Shown piece by piece: positions 22,864-31,522 of a stretch of 34,453 bases of DNA. Made by a program: the position numbers and the translations under genes. The stretch's first letter is position 1; each line of letters starts with the position of its first letter. The stretch spans positions 1 to 34,453 of the forward strand of contig CALJCO010000104.1 in NCBI GenBank assembly GCA_938023905.1. The letters are read 5' to 3'. The stretch comes from an uncultured Collinsella sp. Lineage in GTDB: Bacteria; Actinomycetota; Coriobacteriia; Coriobacteriales; Coriobacteriaceae. Under the pieces are notes generated by a model. That model had not been told where the DNA came from and did not search any database. It saw only the letters and a list, made by a program, of their open reading frames with translations.

Positions 22864-22902
22864 ACGGCGGGGGTGCACGGGTGTTTCACACCCCCCCGCC
22901 GT
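22864..22902 (+). terminator. G+C-rich hairpin after adhE
   Basis: ACGGCGGGGG (22864-22873) pairs perfectly with CCCCCGCCGT (22893-22902), with a smaller GGGTG/CACCC stem inside. The following sequence is not T-rich, so termination may be partial, allowing read-through to the kinase gene 33 nt later, or the hairpin may protect the adhE mRNA 3' end. Confidence 0.55.
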
Positions 22903-22934
22903 CGCTTCTATCGCATCGTTGAAAGGATGCAACC

Positions 22935-23699
22935 ATGCTGCTACCCGATTCCAAGACCGAGCTCGTCCGCCGTGGCAACAAGGTCGTTTACGACCTGGGC
23001 GACAAGATCGTCAAGGTCTTTAACGAGACCAAGCCTGTCTCCGACGTGTTCAACGAGGCTTTGAATCTTGCCCGCATCAATGAGTGCGGCATCCGCAGCC
23101 CCAAGGCTCTCGAGGTTTCCCAGCTCGAGAACGCCAACGGCTGGGCGCTCGTGACCGAGAAGGTTCCGGGCACCACCCTTGCCGAGAAGATGACTGCTGA
23201 GCCCCAGCGCTTTGGTGAGTATCTCGAGATGTTCGTCGACCTCCAGATCGAGATCCACGGCTATACCTCCCCGCTGCTCAACCGTCAGCGCGACAAGTTC
23301 GCCCGCATGATCGACAGCCTGGATCAGCTCAATGCCACCACGCGCTACAACCTTCAGGAGCGCTTGGACGGCATGACCAAGGAGTTCAAGGTCTGCCACG
23401 GCGACTTCAACCCCTCCAACGTCATCGTCGGCGACGACGGCCAGCTGTACGTCTGCGACTGGGCACACGCCACCCAGGGCTCCCCTGCTGCCGACGTTGC
23501 CACCACCTACCTGCTCTTTGCCCTCAACAGCAAGGATCAGGCCGAGGCCTACCTGGAGCTCTACTGCGACCGCGCCGACATGCCCATGCAGGTCGTGCGT
23601 CAGTGGACGAGCATCGTAGCCGCTTCCGAGCTCGCTCGTAAGCGCAACGTGAACGATGAGTTCCTTAAGAACTGGATCGACGTCGTCGATTATCAGTAA
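22935..23699 (+). CDS. APH/choline-kinase-like phosphotransferase
   Basis: 254 residues; AAAGGA 7-8 nt before the ATG. The kinase core is clear: a short N-lobe with lysines at KIVKVFN (24-30), a hinge region near ALVTEKVPG (71-79), the catalytic HGDFNPSN at 155-162 (Asp157, Asn162) and a CDW in place of DFG at 174-176 (Asp175 for metal), followed by GSPAADVATTYLL as in aminoglycoside/choline kinase families. The substrate is unknown; sugar, choline or amino-alcohol kinases and antibiotic-modifying enzymes share this fold. It is in the same direction as adhE, 88 nt away, and shares its biased codon use, so a housekeeping role is more likely than resistance. Confidence 0.85.
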   Translation: MLLPDSKTELVRRGNKVVYDLGDKIVKVFNETKPVSDVFNEALNLARINECGIRSPKALEVSQLENANGWALVTEKVPGTTLAEKMTAEPQRFGEYLEMFVDLQIEIHGYTSPLLNRQRDKFARMIDSLDQLNATTRYNLQERLDGMTKEFKVCHGDFNPSNVIVGDDGQLYVCDWAHATQGSPAADVATTYLLFALNSKDQAEAYLELYCDRADMPMQVVRQWTSIVAASELARKRNVNDEFLKNWIDVVDYQ

Positions 23700-23734
23700 T
23701 ATCTGAGCGATTTATTTCGCATCGGAGGCACAAA

Positions 23735-23775
23735 GAAAACCCCGCAGCTCACATGGGCTGTGGGGTTTTCCTTTT
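23735..23775 (+). terminator. intrinsic terminator of the kinase gene
   Basis: A 14-bp stem with one G-U pair (23735-23748 with 23757-23770), an 8-nt loop and CTTTT on the plus strand. The stem's A4/T4 ends could also serve the opposite direction. Confidence 0.88.
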
Positions 23776-23800
23776 AGCGATTGAGCACGCCGAGAAGACA

Positions 23801-23848
23801 AAAGGACGGCCCCGCATCTCCCCTATCTGGAGAAATGCGGGGCCGTCC
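23801..23848 (-). terminator. intrinsic terminator of the proS operon
   Basis: A perfect 14-bp stem (23804-23817 with 23835-23848) with an inner CTCC/GGAG pairing, followed on the minus strand by TTTTGTCTTCT. It lies 31 nt after the proS stop and faces the kinase terminator 25 bp away. Confidence 0.92.
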
Positions 23849-23878
23849 CGTATATCGAACTACAAGCGAAATCGCCAA

Positions 23879-25600
23879 TTAACGGCGTGCCGCCTTCACA
23901 AGCTTGGAAACCTTGGCGACGACCTCGTCGATCGACACGTCCTCGCGCTCGCCCGTGGCACGGTCCTTGAGCTCGACGGTGCCGTTCTTAAGACCACGCT
24001 TGCCGAGCACCACCTGATACGGGAAGCCCATAAGGTCGTTGTCGGCAAACTTAAAGCCGGGACGCTCATCGCGATCGTCGACGACGACCTCGATACCCTC
24101 GCTGCACAGGCCATCAACGATCTGCTCGCAGACAGAAGCGCACTCCTCCTTCTTGGGGTCGAGCGGAATCACCGCAACCTCGTACGGGGCAACGGAGACC
24201 GGCCAAACGATGCCGTGCTCGTCGTTGTGCTGCTCCACGACGGCAGCGAGCGAGCGAGACACGCCCACGCCGTAGCAACCCATGATAAGCGGCTTCTCCT
24301 TGCCGTCCTCGTCCATAAAGGTGGCACCCATGGCCTCGGAGTACTTGGTGCCCAGCTGGAAGACCTGGGAAACCTCGATGCCGCGGGCAGCAGAGAGCGG
24401 CTTGCCGCAGTGCGGACAGGGATCGCCGGCAACGACGGTGACCAGGTCGGCCCACTCGTCGACGGTAAAGTCGCGATCGGGGCAGGCACCGGTAAAGTGA
24501 TAGTCGACCTCGTTGGCACCGCAGGCCCACTGCTTGGACTCGCGCAGGCTCTCGTCGCACACCAGACGGATACCCTCGGGCAGGTTGACCGGTCCGATAA
24601 AGCCCTTGTGCAACCCGTTTGCCTGAAGCTCCTCGTCGGTCATCATGCGATAGCCCTTGCCAAAGACATGCTCGGCTTTGCAGTCGTTGAGCTCGTGGTC
24701 GCCCGGGACAATGGCAACGACCGGCTTGCCCTCGGCGTCGATCAACGCCAGCGACTTGCGCGTGCCGTTCTCGGGGAAGCCGAAGAACTTGGCGACGGCC
24801 TCGATGGTGCCCATACCCGGAGTCTCGACCTTGGTAAGCGTGCCGTCGCCGGGGCCCTCGGTCACAACGACCTTGGTGCTTGCAGCCTCGTCATCGGCAG
24901 CAAAGCCGCAATCGTCGCAGTAGACGAGCGAGGCCTCGCCGGCGTCGGCCAGAGCCATGTACTCGACAGAGGTGTCGCCGCCGATCTCGCCAGAGTCGGC
25001 GACAACGGGCAGAGCCTTGATGTAGCAGCGCTCGCAGATGTTGGCGTAGGCCTGCTTCATCTTGTCATACTCCTCCTGCAGGCTCTCCTGCGTGGCAGAG
25101 AAGCTGTAGGCGTCCTTCATGATGAACTCGCGACCGCGCATCAGGCCAAAGCGGGGACGGAACTCATCGCGGAACTTGTCCTGAATGTGGTACAGGTTGA
25201 CGGGCAGCTGCTTATAGGAGCGCAGCTCGTTGCGCACCAGGGCCGTGACGGTTTCCTCATGCGTGGGGCCCAGCACAAATTCGCGACCATGACGGTCGTC
25301 AAAGCGCACGAGCTCCTTGCCATAGGCATCGATGCGGCCGGACTCACGCCACAGCTCGGCATCGACCATAATGGGCATCATGAGCTCCTGGGCGCCGGCG
25401 GCGTCCATCTCGTCGCGCACGATGTTCTCGATCTTACGAATCGAGCGCCAAGCGAGCGGCAGATAGGAATAGAGACCGGCGGCCTCCTTGCGGATCATAC
25501 CGGCACGAAGCAGCAGACGATGGCTTGCAAGCTCGGCGTCGGCCGGATCCTCTTTGAGCGTCGGCGCATAGAGCTTAGACATATACATTGCTCGGGTCAT
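23879..25600 (-). CDS. proS: prolyl-tRNA synthetase, bacterial type
   Basis: 573 residues, the normal length for the bacterial form with an editing insertion. Class II motif 2 (RDEFRPRFGLMRGREFIMKD), the GPTHEE segment and motif 3 (MGCYGVGVSRSLAA) are intact, and the inserted editing domain includes GDHELND (about 325). Two CxxC pairs (CDDCGF and CPHCGK) are visible. The enzyme charges tRNA-Pro and clears mischarged Ala-tRNA-Pro. The ATG directly abuts the ispG stop, with GGAG in the end of ispG, so coupling is likely. It is the last gene of the long minus-strand unit. Confidence 0.97.
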   Translation of the reverse strand: MTRAMYMSKLYAPTLKEDPADAELASHRLLLRAGMIRKEAAGLYSYLPLAWRSIRKIENIVRDEMDAAGAQELMMPIMVDAELWRESGRIDAYGKELVRFDDRHGREFVLGPTHEETVTALVRNELRSYKQLPVNLYHIQDKFRDEFRPRFGLMRGREFIMKDAYSFSATQESLQEEYDKMKQAYANICERCYIKALPVVADSGEIGGDTSVEYMALADAGEASLVYCDDCGFAADDEAASTKVVVTEGPGDGTLTKVETPGMGTIEAVAKFFGFPENGTRKSLALIDAEGKPVVAIVPGDHELNDCKAEHVFGKGYRMMTDEELQANGLHKGFIGPVNLPEGIRLVCDESLRESKQWACGANEVDYHFTGACPDRDFTVDEWADLVTVVAGDPCPHCGKPLSAARGIEVSQVFQLGTKYSEAMGATFMDEDGKEKPLIMGCYGVGVSRSLAAVVEQHNDEHGIVWPVSVAPYEVAVIPLDPKKEECASVCEQIVDGLCSEGIEVVVDDRDERPGFKFADNDLMGFPYQVVLGKRGLKNGTVELKDRATGEREDVSIDEVVAKVSKLVKAARR

Positions 25601-26683
25601 TTATTTCTCCTCAATTAGTTTGTCGACCTCGGCCATAAGCGCGTCGACAATTTGATCCTCAGCTACTTTACCAATGATCTGGCCATGCGAAAAGAGCAGG
25701 GCCTGACCACGTCCGCAAGCAACGCCCAGGTCGGCATCGGAAGCCTCACCGGGGCCATTAACGGCACATCCCATGACGGCAATCGAAAGCGGCGCAGTAT
25801 AGTTCTTAAGCCGCTCGGTTACTTCCTCGGCAATAGGAATCAGGTTAACCTGGCAGCGGGCGCACGTGGGGCACGAGACAATCTCGGGACCACGGCGACG
25901 CAGGCCCAGCGACTGTAGAATTCCCCAGGCGACCGGCGGCTCCTCAACCGGATCGGCCGTGAGCGATACACGCATGGTGTCGCCAATGCCCTCGGAAAGC
26001 AAAATACCCAAGCCTACAGAGCTCTTGATGGTGCCCTGGAGCTTGGTCCCCGCCTCCGTCACGCCCAGGTGAAGCGGAACGTGGGGAATCTCACGTGACA
26101 GGGCTCGATAAGTATCGAGCGTCGTTTGCACGCTATGGGCCTTGGCCGAAAGCACAATGTTCGTAAAGCCGCGGTCCTCAAAGTGCTTGACGAAGCGCTC
26201 GCTCGACATCACGAGCTTTTCGGGCTGCGTGAGGTCTTCGCGCTCGGCGATATCCTGCTCAAGCGAGCCCGCGTTCACGCCAATGCGAATCGCGCACCCA
26301 GCGGCGCCCGCGGCATCGATCACGGCATCGACCTTGGCCCAATCGCCAATGTTGCCGGGATTGATGCGGAGCTTGGCGGCACCGGCCTCAACGGCACCAA
26401 TGGCGAGCTTATGGTTAAAGTGGATATCAGCGACAATCGGCACCGGAGACTCGGCACAGATGGTGCGGAAACCCTCAAGCGCGGCCTCGGTGGGCACGCT
26501 CACACGCACGATATCGCAGCCAGCCTGCGCCAACGCGCCCACTTGCGCAAGCGTTGCCTGGGCATCAGCGGTGTCGGTGCAGGTCATGGATTGGACCACC
26601 ACCGGCGCGCCGCCACCGATCTGCACACCGCCCACATGCACGGGGCGCGTCAACTCGCGAGGCAAAGGATGGGATAAAGACAA
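25601..26683 (-). CDS. ispG: 4-hydroxy-3-methylbut-2-enyl diphosphate synthase
   Basis: 360 residues if started at TTG 26683, which has GGGGAG 8 nt upstream; a GTG at 26692 in the same frame overlaps that site. The barrel begins PVHVGGVQIGGGAPVVVQSM, and the [4Fe-4S] cysteines lie in SCPTCARC and MGCAVNGPGEA. IspG converts MEcPP to HMBPP in the MEP isoprenoid pathway. dxr of the same pathway and uppS, which uses its product, are in the same gene string. Confidence 0.95.
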   Translation of the reverse strand: MSLSHPLPRELTRPVHVGGVQIGGGAPVVVQSMTCTDTADAQATLAQVGALAQAGCDIVRVSVPTEAALEGFRTICAESPVPIVADIHFNHKLAIGAVEAGAAKLRINPGNIGDWAKVDAVIDAAGAAGCAIRIGVNAGSLEQDIAEREDLTQPEKLVMSSERFVKHFEDRGFTNIVLSAKAHSVQTTLDTYRALSREIPHVPLHLGVTEAGTKLQGTIKSSVGLGILLSEGIGDTMRVSLTADPVEEPPVAWGILQSLGLRRRGPEIVSCPTCARCQVNLIPIAEEVTERLKNYTAPLSIAVMGCAVNGPGEASDADLGVACGRGQALLFSHGQIIGKVAEDQIVDALMAEVDKLIEEK

Positions 26684-26696
26684 TCCAAACACTCCC

Positions 26697-28058
26697 CTAC
26701 AGAATAAATCGAAGGATGTCGGAACGAAGCATATAGACAAACAGCAGCGCAAAGAGCGCGATGCCCACATAGCTCACAATCGTCTGGACCTTGAGCGGAA
26801 GCTCGCGGCCCGCAATCTTTTGAATGATCTCGATGACCAGCTTGCCGCCATCGAGTGGTGGGATGGGCAGCAGGTTCATAAAGCCCAGCGAGAACGAAAT
26901 GAGGGCGGCAAACGAAAGGAACGTGGCAGGGCCGGCAGCAGCAGCCTGTGAGGACATAACGCTAATACCCACGATCGAAGAAGACTGATCGAGAATCTCC
27001 ATCGTATGCTGCGGCTGGAGCAGGCGCATCACGCCCTCCGCTGTCTGCACGACGTAAGAGAAAGACAGGCGAGCCGACGTGATGGGGTCTAAACGGACCA
27101 CCTGCGTAGAGGCATACACACCTAGGCGCTCGTCCTCTTTGAGCGCAACCGTGGTCGAATGCTGCTTGCCGTCACGCTCGTACTCGATGGCGATATCGTC
27201 CTTACCGGCAGCCTTGCCGATGGCATCGTAAACGTCAATCCAGGTAGAGCACGATACTCCGTCAACCGAAAGAATCGCGTCACCGCCCTCGATACCCGCC
27301 TTGGCGGCAATAGACCCCTCGTCAACCTGACCGATCACGTTGGTATCCATCGGCACGGTGACACCCGCAATGGAATAGATACTCATAAGGAGCAAAAAGC
27401 CCGTCAAGATATTGACAATAATGCCCGCGAGCAGCATAAAGGCGCGCTTGAGAAAGCCTTGGCCAAGATAGGTGTGCGAGCGCTCTTGCGCAAGGAACTC
27501 GGCCTCGCCGCACGGCAGCTCCCACACATCGCCCTCGGCAGTCGCATGTTCGCGATCGAAACGGCGACCATCAAAGGTGGTATAGCCTGCCTTGTCTCGC
27601 GGCAACGTCTGATATTTGGTGGGATAGTAGCTCGGCGAGGGCTTCTCCCCTTCCTCATACCAGGGCGCGATGGAGCCCCAGCCAAGCAACAGGGCGCATG
27701 CCTCGAGCACATCCTCCTCGGAAAGCTCGAGCTCGACAGCAAGGTCGGCCACGGTCACGCGACCATGACGATAGATAGCCGCGAGCACGCGGTCGGCGCA
27801 CGAAACATCGGTCGGATCCATACCGCAGATGGCAGCGTAGCCACCCAGCAGCAGCGGGGTCACGCCAAACTTGGTTCCAATGCGACGCGACGTGTAATGG
27901 ATGTCAAAGCGGCACGGCAGACCCAAAAAGAACTCGGTCACACGGACGCCGCAGGCGCGCGCCGCCAAAAAGTGGCCGCCCTCGTGCAAAAACACGAGGA
28001 CGGAAAGCATCAGCAGGCCCCAAAAGACCGATGAGAGAACGCTCAGAACAGTATCCAT
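26697..28058 (-). CDS. rseP: RseP-type site-2 protease with winged-helix-like insertion
   Basis: 453 residues from the ATG at 28058; a TTG at 28073 overlaps the only AGGA and is less likely. First membrane helix with the zinc-protease HEGGH at 25-29, then a long loop, second helix about 205-232 (FMLLAGIIVNIL), a PDZ domain (about 240-310), NLLPIPPLDGGKL with the catalytic LDG at 402-404, and a last helix about 425-443. The first loop carries about 115 extra residues: a helical stretch at 86-133 (CADRVLAAIYRHGRVTVADL onward) that looks like a winged helix, and a following Tyr/Pro-rich segment. RseP/Rip1 proteins cleave anti-sigma factors and signal-peptide remnants in the membrane; in E. coli the first loop faces the cytoplasm. 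It lies between dxr and ispG. Confidence 0.92.
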   Translation of the reverse strand: MDTVLSVLSSVFWGLLMLSVLVFLHEGGHFLAARACGVRVTEFFLGLPCRFDIHYTSRRIGTKFGVTPLLLGGYAAICGMDPTDVSCADRVLAAIYRHGRVTVADLAVELELSEEDVLEACALLLGWGSIAPWYEEGEKPSPSYYPTKYQTLPRDKAGYTTFDGRRFDREHATAEGDVWELPCGEAEFLAQERSHTYLGQGFLKRAFMLLAGIIVNILTGFLLLMSIYSIAGVTVPMDTNVIGQVDEGSIAAKAGIEGGDAILSVDGVSCSTWIDVYDAIGKAAGKDDIAIEYERDGKQHSTTVALKEDERLGVYASTQVVRLDPITSARLSFSYVVQTAEGVMRLLQPQHTMEILDQSSSIVGISVMSSQAAAAGPATFLSFAALISFSLGFMNLLPIPPLDGGKLVIEIIQKIAGRELPLKVQTIVSYVGIALFALLFVYMLRSDILRFIL

Positions 28059-28083
28059 AAAACGAAAAAGCAATCCTTATGGG

Positions 28084-29271
28084 TTAGGAACGGGTTGCGG
28101 CGAGCACCTGCGCAGCCTTTTCACGCGCCCACGCATCGATGTCGCGAAGCTGCTCAAACGAATCGACCACCTGCATATCGTGGGCGTCCATGCAGGATTC
28201 CACAATGCGATCGATATCGGTAAAGCTGCAGCCATCGTGCAGGAAGGCATCGACGGCGACCTCGTTGGCGGCATTGAGCACGCACGGCATGGTGCCACCC
28301 GTCTTGCCGGCACGCTCGGCCAGTGCCAGACAGCGGAAGGTATCCATGTCGGCAGCATCAAACGTGAGCTGCCCCAGCTCGCGGAAATCGATACGAGGCG
28401 CCGGAGTATCCCAACGCTCGGGATACGAGAACGCGAACTGGATGGGAATACGCATGTCGGATGCACCGAGATGCGCCATCACGGAGCCGTCGGCGAACTC
28501 GACCATAGAGTGAATCTTGGACTGACGCTGCACGACCACGTTAATGAAATCGAGGTCGCAGTTAAACAGATGCATGGCCTCAATGCGCTCCAGACCCTTG
28601 TTCATGAGGGTGGCGGAGTCAATGGTGATCTTGGCACCCATGGCCCACGTGGGATGCGCGAGGGCATCGGCACGCGTCACGCGATCGAGCTCGTCGCGCG
28701 TGCGGCCAAAGAACGGACCGCCCGAGCAGGTGAGCCAAATGCAGTGGGCCTCGCGCGGGTTCTCCCCCAGATAGCACTGGTAGATGGCGGAATGCTCAGA
28801 GTCGACCGGAATAAGCTGGCCCGGTTGCGCCAACGGCATAAGCAAGTCGCCACCGACGACGAGGGACTCCTTGTTGGCAAGGGCAAGGCGCTTATTCGAG
28901 GTCAAGGCCGCATGGCTCGCCTCGAGACCGGCGGCGCCCACAATAGCGACGAGCACGCAGTCGACATCGTCGCGACGCGCGAGCTCGCAAACCGCCTGCG
29001 CGCCAACGCCGAGCTGTGTGCCCTCGGGCAACTCCTGCAGCACGGCGTCATCGCCATGAGCGACATCGGCAACGGCAACCGCCGGAACCGAGAACTCGCG
29101 GGCAGCGGCAACGAGCTCGGAGATACTGGAGTTAACGGACAGCGCCGTCACCTGCAGGCGATCGGCATGCTGGCGGCACACATCGAGCGCCTGGGTGCCG
29201 ATAGAGCCTGTACAGCCCAGGATGGCAACACGAAGGCGTCCATCGGGGCCATACGTCGTCTGGAATGACAT
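28084..29271 (-). CDS. dxr: 1-deoxy-D-xylulose 5-phosphate reductoisomerase
   Basis: 395 residues from an ATG overlapping the cdsA stop by one base (TAATG), with GGAGG 9 nt upstream; the longer frame to 29316 lacks a start signal. NADPH loop LGCTGSIGTQA, ALANKES, the metal and substrate segment PVDSEHSAIYQCY and ATLMNKGLE are all present. It catalyses the first committed MEP-pathway step. Fosmidomycin sensitivity would be expected from the intact active site. Confidence 0.96.
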   Translation of the reverse strand: MSFQTTYGPDGRLRVAILGCTGSIGTQALDVCRQHADRLQVTALSVNSSISELVAAAREFSVPAVAVADVAHGDDAVLQELPEGTQLGVGAQAVCELARRDDVDCVLVAIVGAAGLEASHAALTSNKRLALANKESLVVGGDLLMPLAQPGQLIPVDSEHSAIYQCYLGENPREAHCIWLTCSGGPFFGRTRDELDRVTRADALAHPTWAMGAKITIDSATLMNKGLERIEAMHLFNCDLDFINVVVQRQSKIHSMVEFADGSVMAHLGASDMRIPIQFAFSYPERWDTPAPRIDFRELGQLTFDAADMDTFRCLALAERAGKTGGTMPCVLNAANEVAVDAFLHDGCSFTDIDRIVESCMDAHDMQVVDSFEQLRDIDAWAREKAAQVLAATRS

Positions 29272-30185
29272 TACAGCACGCCTCCGATCATCAAAAGCAG
29301 CTGCGCGGTAATGCAACCAAAGATAAGCGAGTCGCTACGGTCGAGCATACCGCCGTGGCCCGGGATAAGGTTGCCGGAATCCTTGACGCCCACACCGCGC
29401 TTGATGCGCGACTCGATAAGATCGCCGATAACGCCCAGAATGGACACGACCACGCCGCACAGCAGCGCATAGGGCAGGCTGAGCTTGTAGAAGTGCGTCG
29501 CCCACAGGATGAGCCAAATCAAAACCGAGCCCAGGATGCCGCCAACAAACCCCTCCCAGCTCTTTTTGGGAGAGATCTTGGGAACCATCTTGTGCTTGCC
29601 GATACGGCTGCCCACGATGTAGGCAAACGAATCGGAGACCCAAAGGGACGCGCAAACGCCCACTGAAAGCAGGGCGCCGGCAAAACCGGGCACGGCATCG
29701 CGCAGCAGCACGATAGCCGACAGCATAAAGCCAGTGTAGATGGGACCCATGAGCGTCACGGCCACATCAGAGATGCGGGTACGCGGCGACCAGACATACC
29801 AAATGCCCACAGCGAGCATCAAGGCAAAAAGCAGGGCATTCAGCAACATCGAATCGCCCAACGCCGACAGCGGAAAGAGTACGGCGGCAGCGATACCCAT
29901 GCGCTCGTTAGCCATCTTGCCATCGAGCCTTGTCATACGGAAAAACTCATAGCAGCACAGACCGCTCATTACAGAAACAAAGATGGCCGTGGGCACGATA
30001 CCCAAAACCAGGCACAGGATAAAGACAACGGCGTAGACGATACCGGCGGCGGCACGGGTAATAAAGCCCGCCAGCCACGAACCGGTGCCGCTCTTTGCTG
30101 CAGGCGCTCCCGCAGCGGCAGCCTTGCGCGCAGGCGCCGCGGAAACTGGCGTCTTGGGAGCAGATGCCTTGGGACGATCGGACAC
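29271..30185 (-). CDS. cdsA: phosphatidate cytidylyltransferase
   Basis: 304 residues from a GTG, with GAGGAGG in the end of uppS. An Ala/Pro/Lys-rich cytoplasmic tail of about 35 residues precedes roughly seven to eight membrane helices. The family signature near the C-terminus is intact (SRIKRGVGVKDSG with the PGHGGMLDRSDS that follows). CdsA makes CDP-diacylglycerol from phosphatidate and CTP for phospholipid synthesis. The N-terminal tail is longer than in E. coli CdsA. Confidence 0.95.
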   Translation of the reverse strand: MSDRPKASAPKTPVSAAPARKAAAAGAPAAKSGTGSWLAGFITRAAAGIVYAVVFILCLVLGIVPTAIFVSVMSGLCCYEFFRMTRLDGKMANERMGIAAAVLFPLSALGDSMLLNALLFALMLAVGIWYVWSPRTRISDVAVTLMGPIYTGFMLSAIVLLRDAVPGFAGALLSVGVCASLWVSDSFAYIVGSRIGKHKMVPKISPKKSWEGFVGGILGSVLIWLILWATHFYKLSLPYALLCGVVVSILGVIGDLIESRIKRGVGVKDSGNLIPGHGGMLDRSDSLIFGCITAQLLLMIGGVL

Positions 30186-30187
30186 GA

Positions 30188-30982
30188 TTAAGCCTCCTCG
30201 GTCTTGCTCAGTCCACCAAACCTACGGTCACGGCCCTGATAGGCCAAAATGGCGTCGACAAGGCCCCAACGATCAAAGTCGGGCCAATAGGTATCGGTGA
30301 CGTAGAATTCGGAATAAGCCACCTGCCACAGCAGATAGTTCGAAAGGCGCAGCTCACCAGAAGTGCGAATCACAAGCTCAGGATCGGGAAGGCCGGCGGT
30401 ATAGAGGTGGGAAGCCACCATGTCGTCATCAATTGCGCCAGGATCGATCTTACCGGCGGCAGCGTCGAGTGCGATTTGACGGACAGCGCGGGTAATCTCG
30501 GCACGCGCGCCGTAGTTGACGGCAAGCGCCAGCGTCATGCCGGTGTGATCGGCGCACTCGGCAAGACCGCGTTCAAAAACGTCGCGGGTCTTCTTGGGCA
30601 GCGCGGAAATGTCACCCAAAAAGACAACGCGCACGTTTTCGCGCTTCAGAAGCGGCAGCTCGTCGATAAACGTCTTGGCAAACAGGTGCATCAAGACGTT
30701 GACCTCATGCTGCGGGCGGTTCCAGTTTTCGGTAGAAAACGCATAGGCCGAAAGCACGTCGACGCCCAGGCGCACGCAGGCGGTAATGATCTCGCGAAGG
30801 GAGACGATACCCGCCTTGTGGCCCTCAGTGCGTGCAAGACCGCGCGACGTGGCCCAACGACCGTTGCCGTCCATGATGCACGAGATATGGTGCGGAATGT
30901 TATTGAGGTCAAGGTCGGAAAAACCGACGCCCGCAGGGGCGTCGGCAAAGTACTCGACCAGTTTATGCTCGTCGTATTGCAC
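30188..30982 (-). CDS. uppS: isoprenyl (undecaprenyl) diphosphate synthase
   Basis: 264 residues from a GTG with GGAG 7 nt upstream. The cis-prenyltransferase motifs are intact: MDGNGRWA (catalytic Asp) near 37-44, the SxENW loop in AFSTENWNRP, and IRTSGELRLSNYLLWQ. It elongates farnesyl diphosphate with isopentenyl diphosphate to the C55 lipid carrier of peptidoglycan synthesis; exact chain length cannot be told from sequence. Confidence 0.95.
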   Translation of the reverse strand: MQYDEHKLVEYFADAPAGVGFSDLDLNNIPHHISCIMDGNGRWATSRGLARTEGHKAGIVSLREIITACVRLGVDVLSAYAFSTENWNRPQHEVNVLMHLFAKTFIDELPLLKRENVRVVFLGDISALPKKTRDVFERGLAECADHTGMTLALAVNYGARAEITRAVRQIALDAAAGKIDPGAIDDDMVASHLYTAGLPDPELVIRTSGELRLSNYLLWQVAYSEFYVTDTYWPDFDRWGLVDAILAYQGRDRRFGGLSKTEEA

Positions 30983-30983
30983 C

Positions 30984-31520
30984 TTAGATCTCCATGACCT
31001 CGGCTTCTTTTTCCTTCAGAAGCTCCTCGACCTTGGCGACATACTCATCGGTGTGCTTCTGGACCTTGGCCTGCTCGCGACGGACATCGTCCTCGGTGAG
31101 CTCCTCATCGCGCTCGAGCTTGTTGTTGAAGTCGCGACGGATGTTACGGATAGACACCTTGGCCTGCTCGGCGTACTCGCGGCACTCCTTGACGAGTTCG
31201 CGACGGCGCTCCTCAGTGGGGGCCGGGAACGGCAGACGAACGACGGTGCCATCGGAGTTGGGGGTAATGCCCAGATCGGAAGCGCCGATGGCCTTGACGA
31301 TAGCGTTGATGAGCGCCTTGTCCCACGGCTCGATGAGCAGCATGTGAGCCTCGGGGGTCTTGACGGCGGCAACCTGCGTGACCGGCGTGGGAACACCGTA
31401 ATAATCAACGGTGATGTCGGACAGAATGTTGGCGTTGGCGCGACCGGTACGGACCTTGGAGAAGTTATGCTTGAGGGACTCGAGCGACTTGTCCATATGG
31501 GCGGTGATGTTCTCTGCCAT
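30984..31520 (-). CDS. frr: ribosome recycling factor
   Basis: 178 residues. The three-helix bundle sequence is typical: SLESLKHNFSKVRTGRAN near the N-terminus, the beta domain with DYYGVPTPVTQVA, and the C-terminal helix RDFNNKLERDEELTEDD. It splits post-termination ribosomes with EF-G. It follows pyrH by 2 nt and precedes uppS by 1 nt. Confidence 0.97.
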   Translation of the reverse strand: MAENITAHMDKSLESLKHNFSKVRTGRANANILSDITVDYYGVPTPVTQVAAVKTPEAHMLLIEPWDKALINAIVKAIGASDLGITPNSDGTVVRLPFPAPTEERRRELVKECREYAEQAKVSIRNIRRDFNNKLERDEELTEDDVRREQAKVQKHTDEYVAKVEELLKEKEAEVMEI

Positions 31521-31522
31521 GC

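Noticed and set aside
22935..23699. Aminoglycoside resistance gene
   Set aside because: Only the general APH fold is visible; the gene has host-like, strongly biased codons and no mobile context, so a resistance label is not supported.
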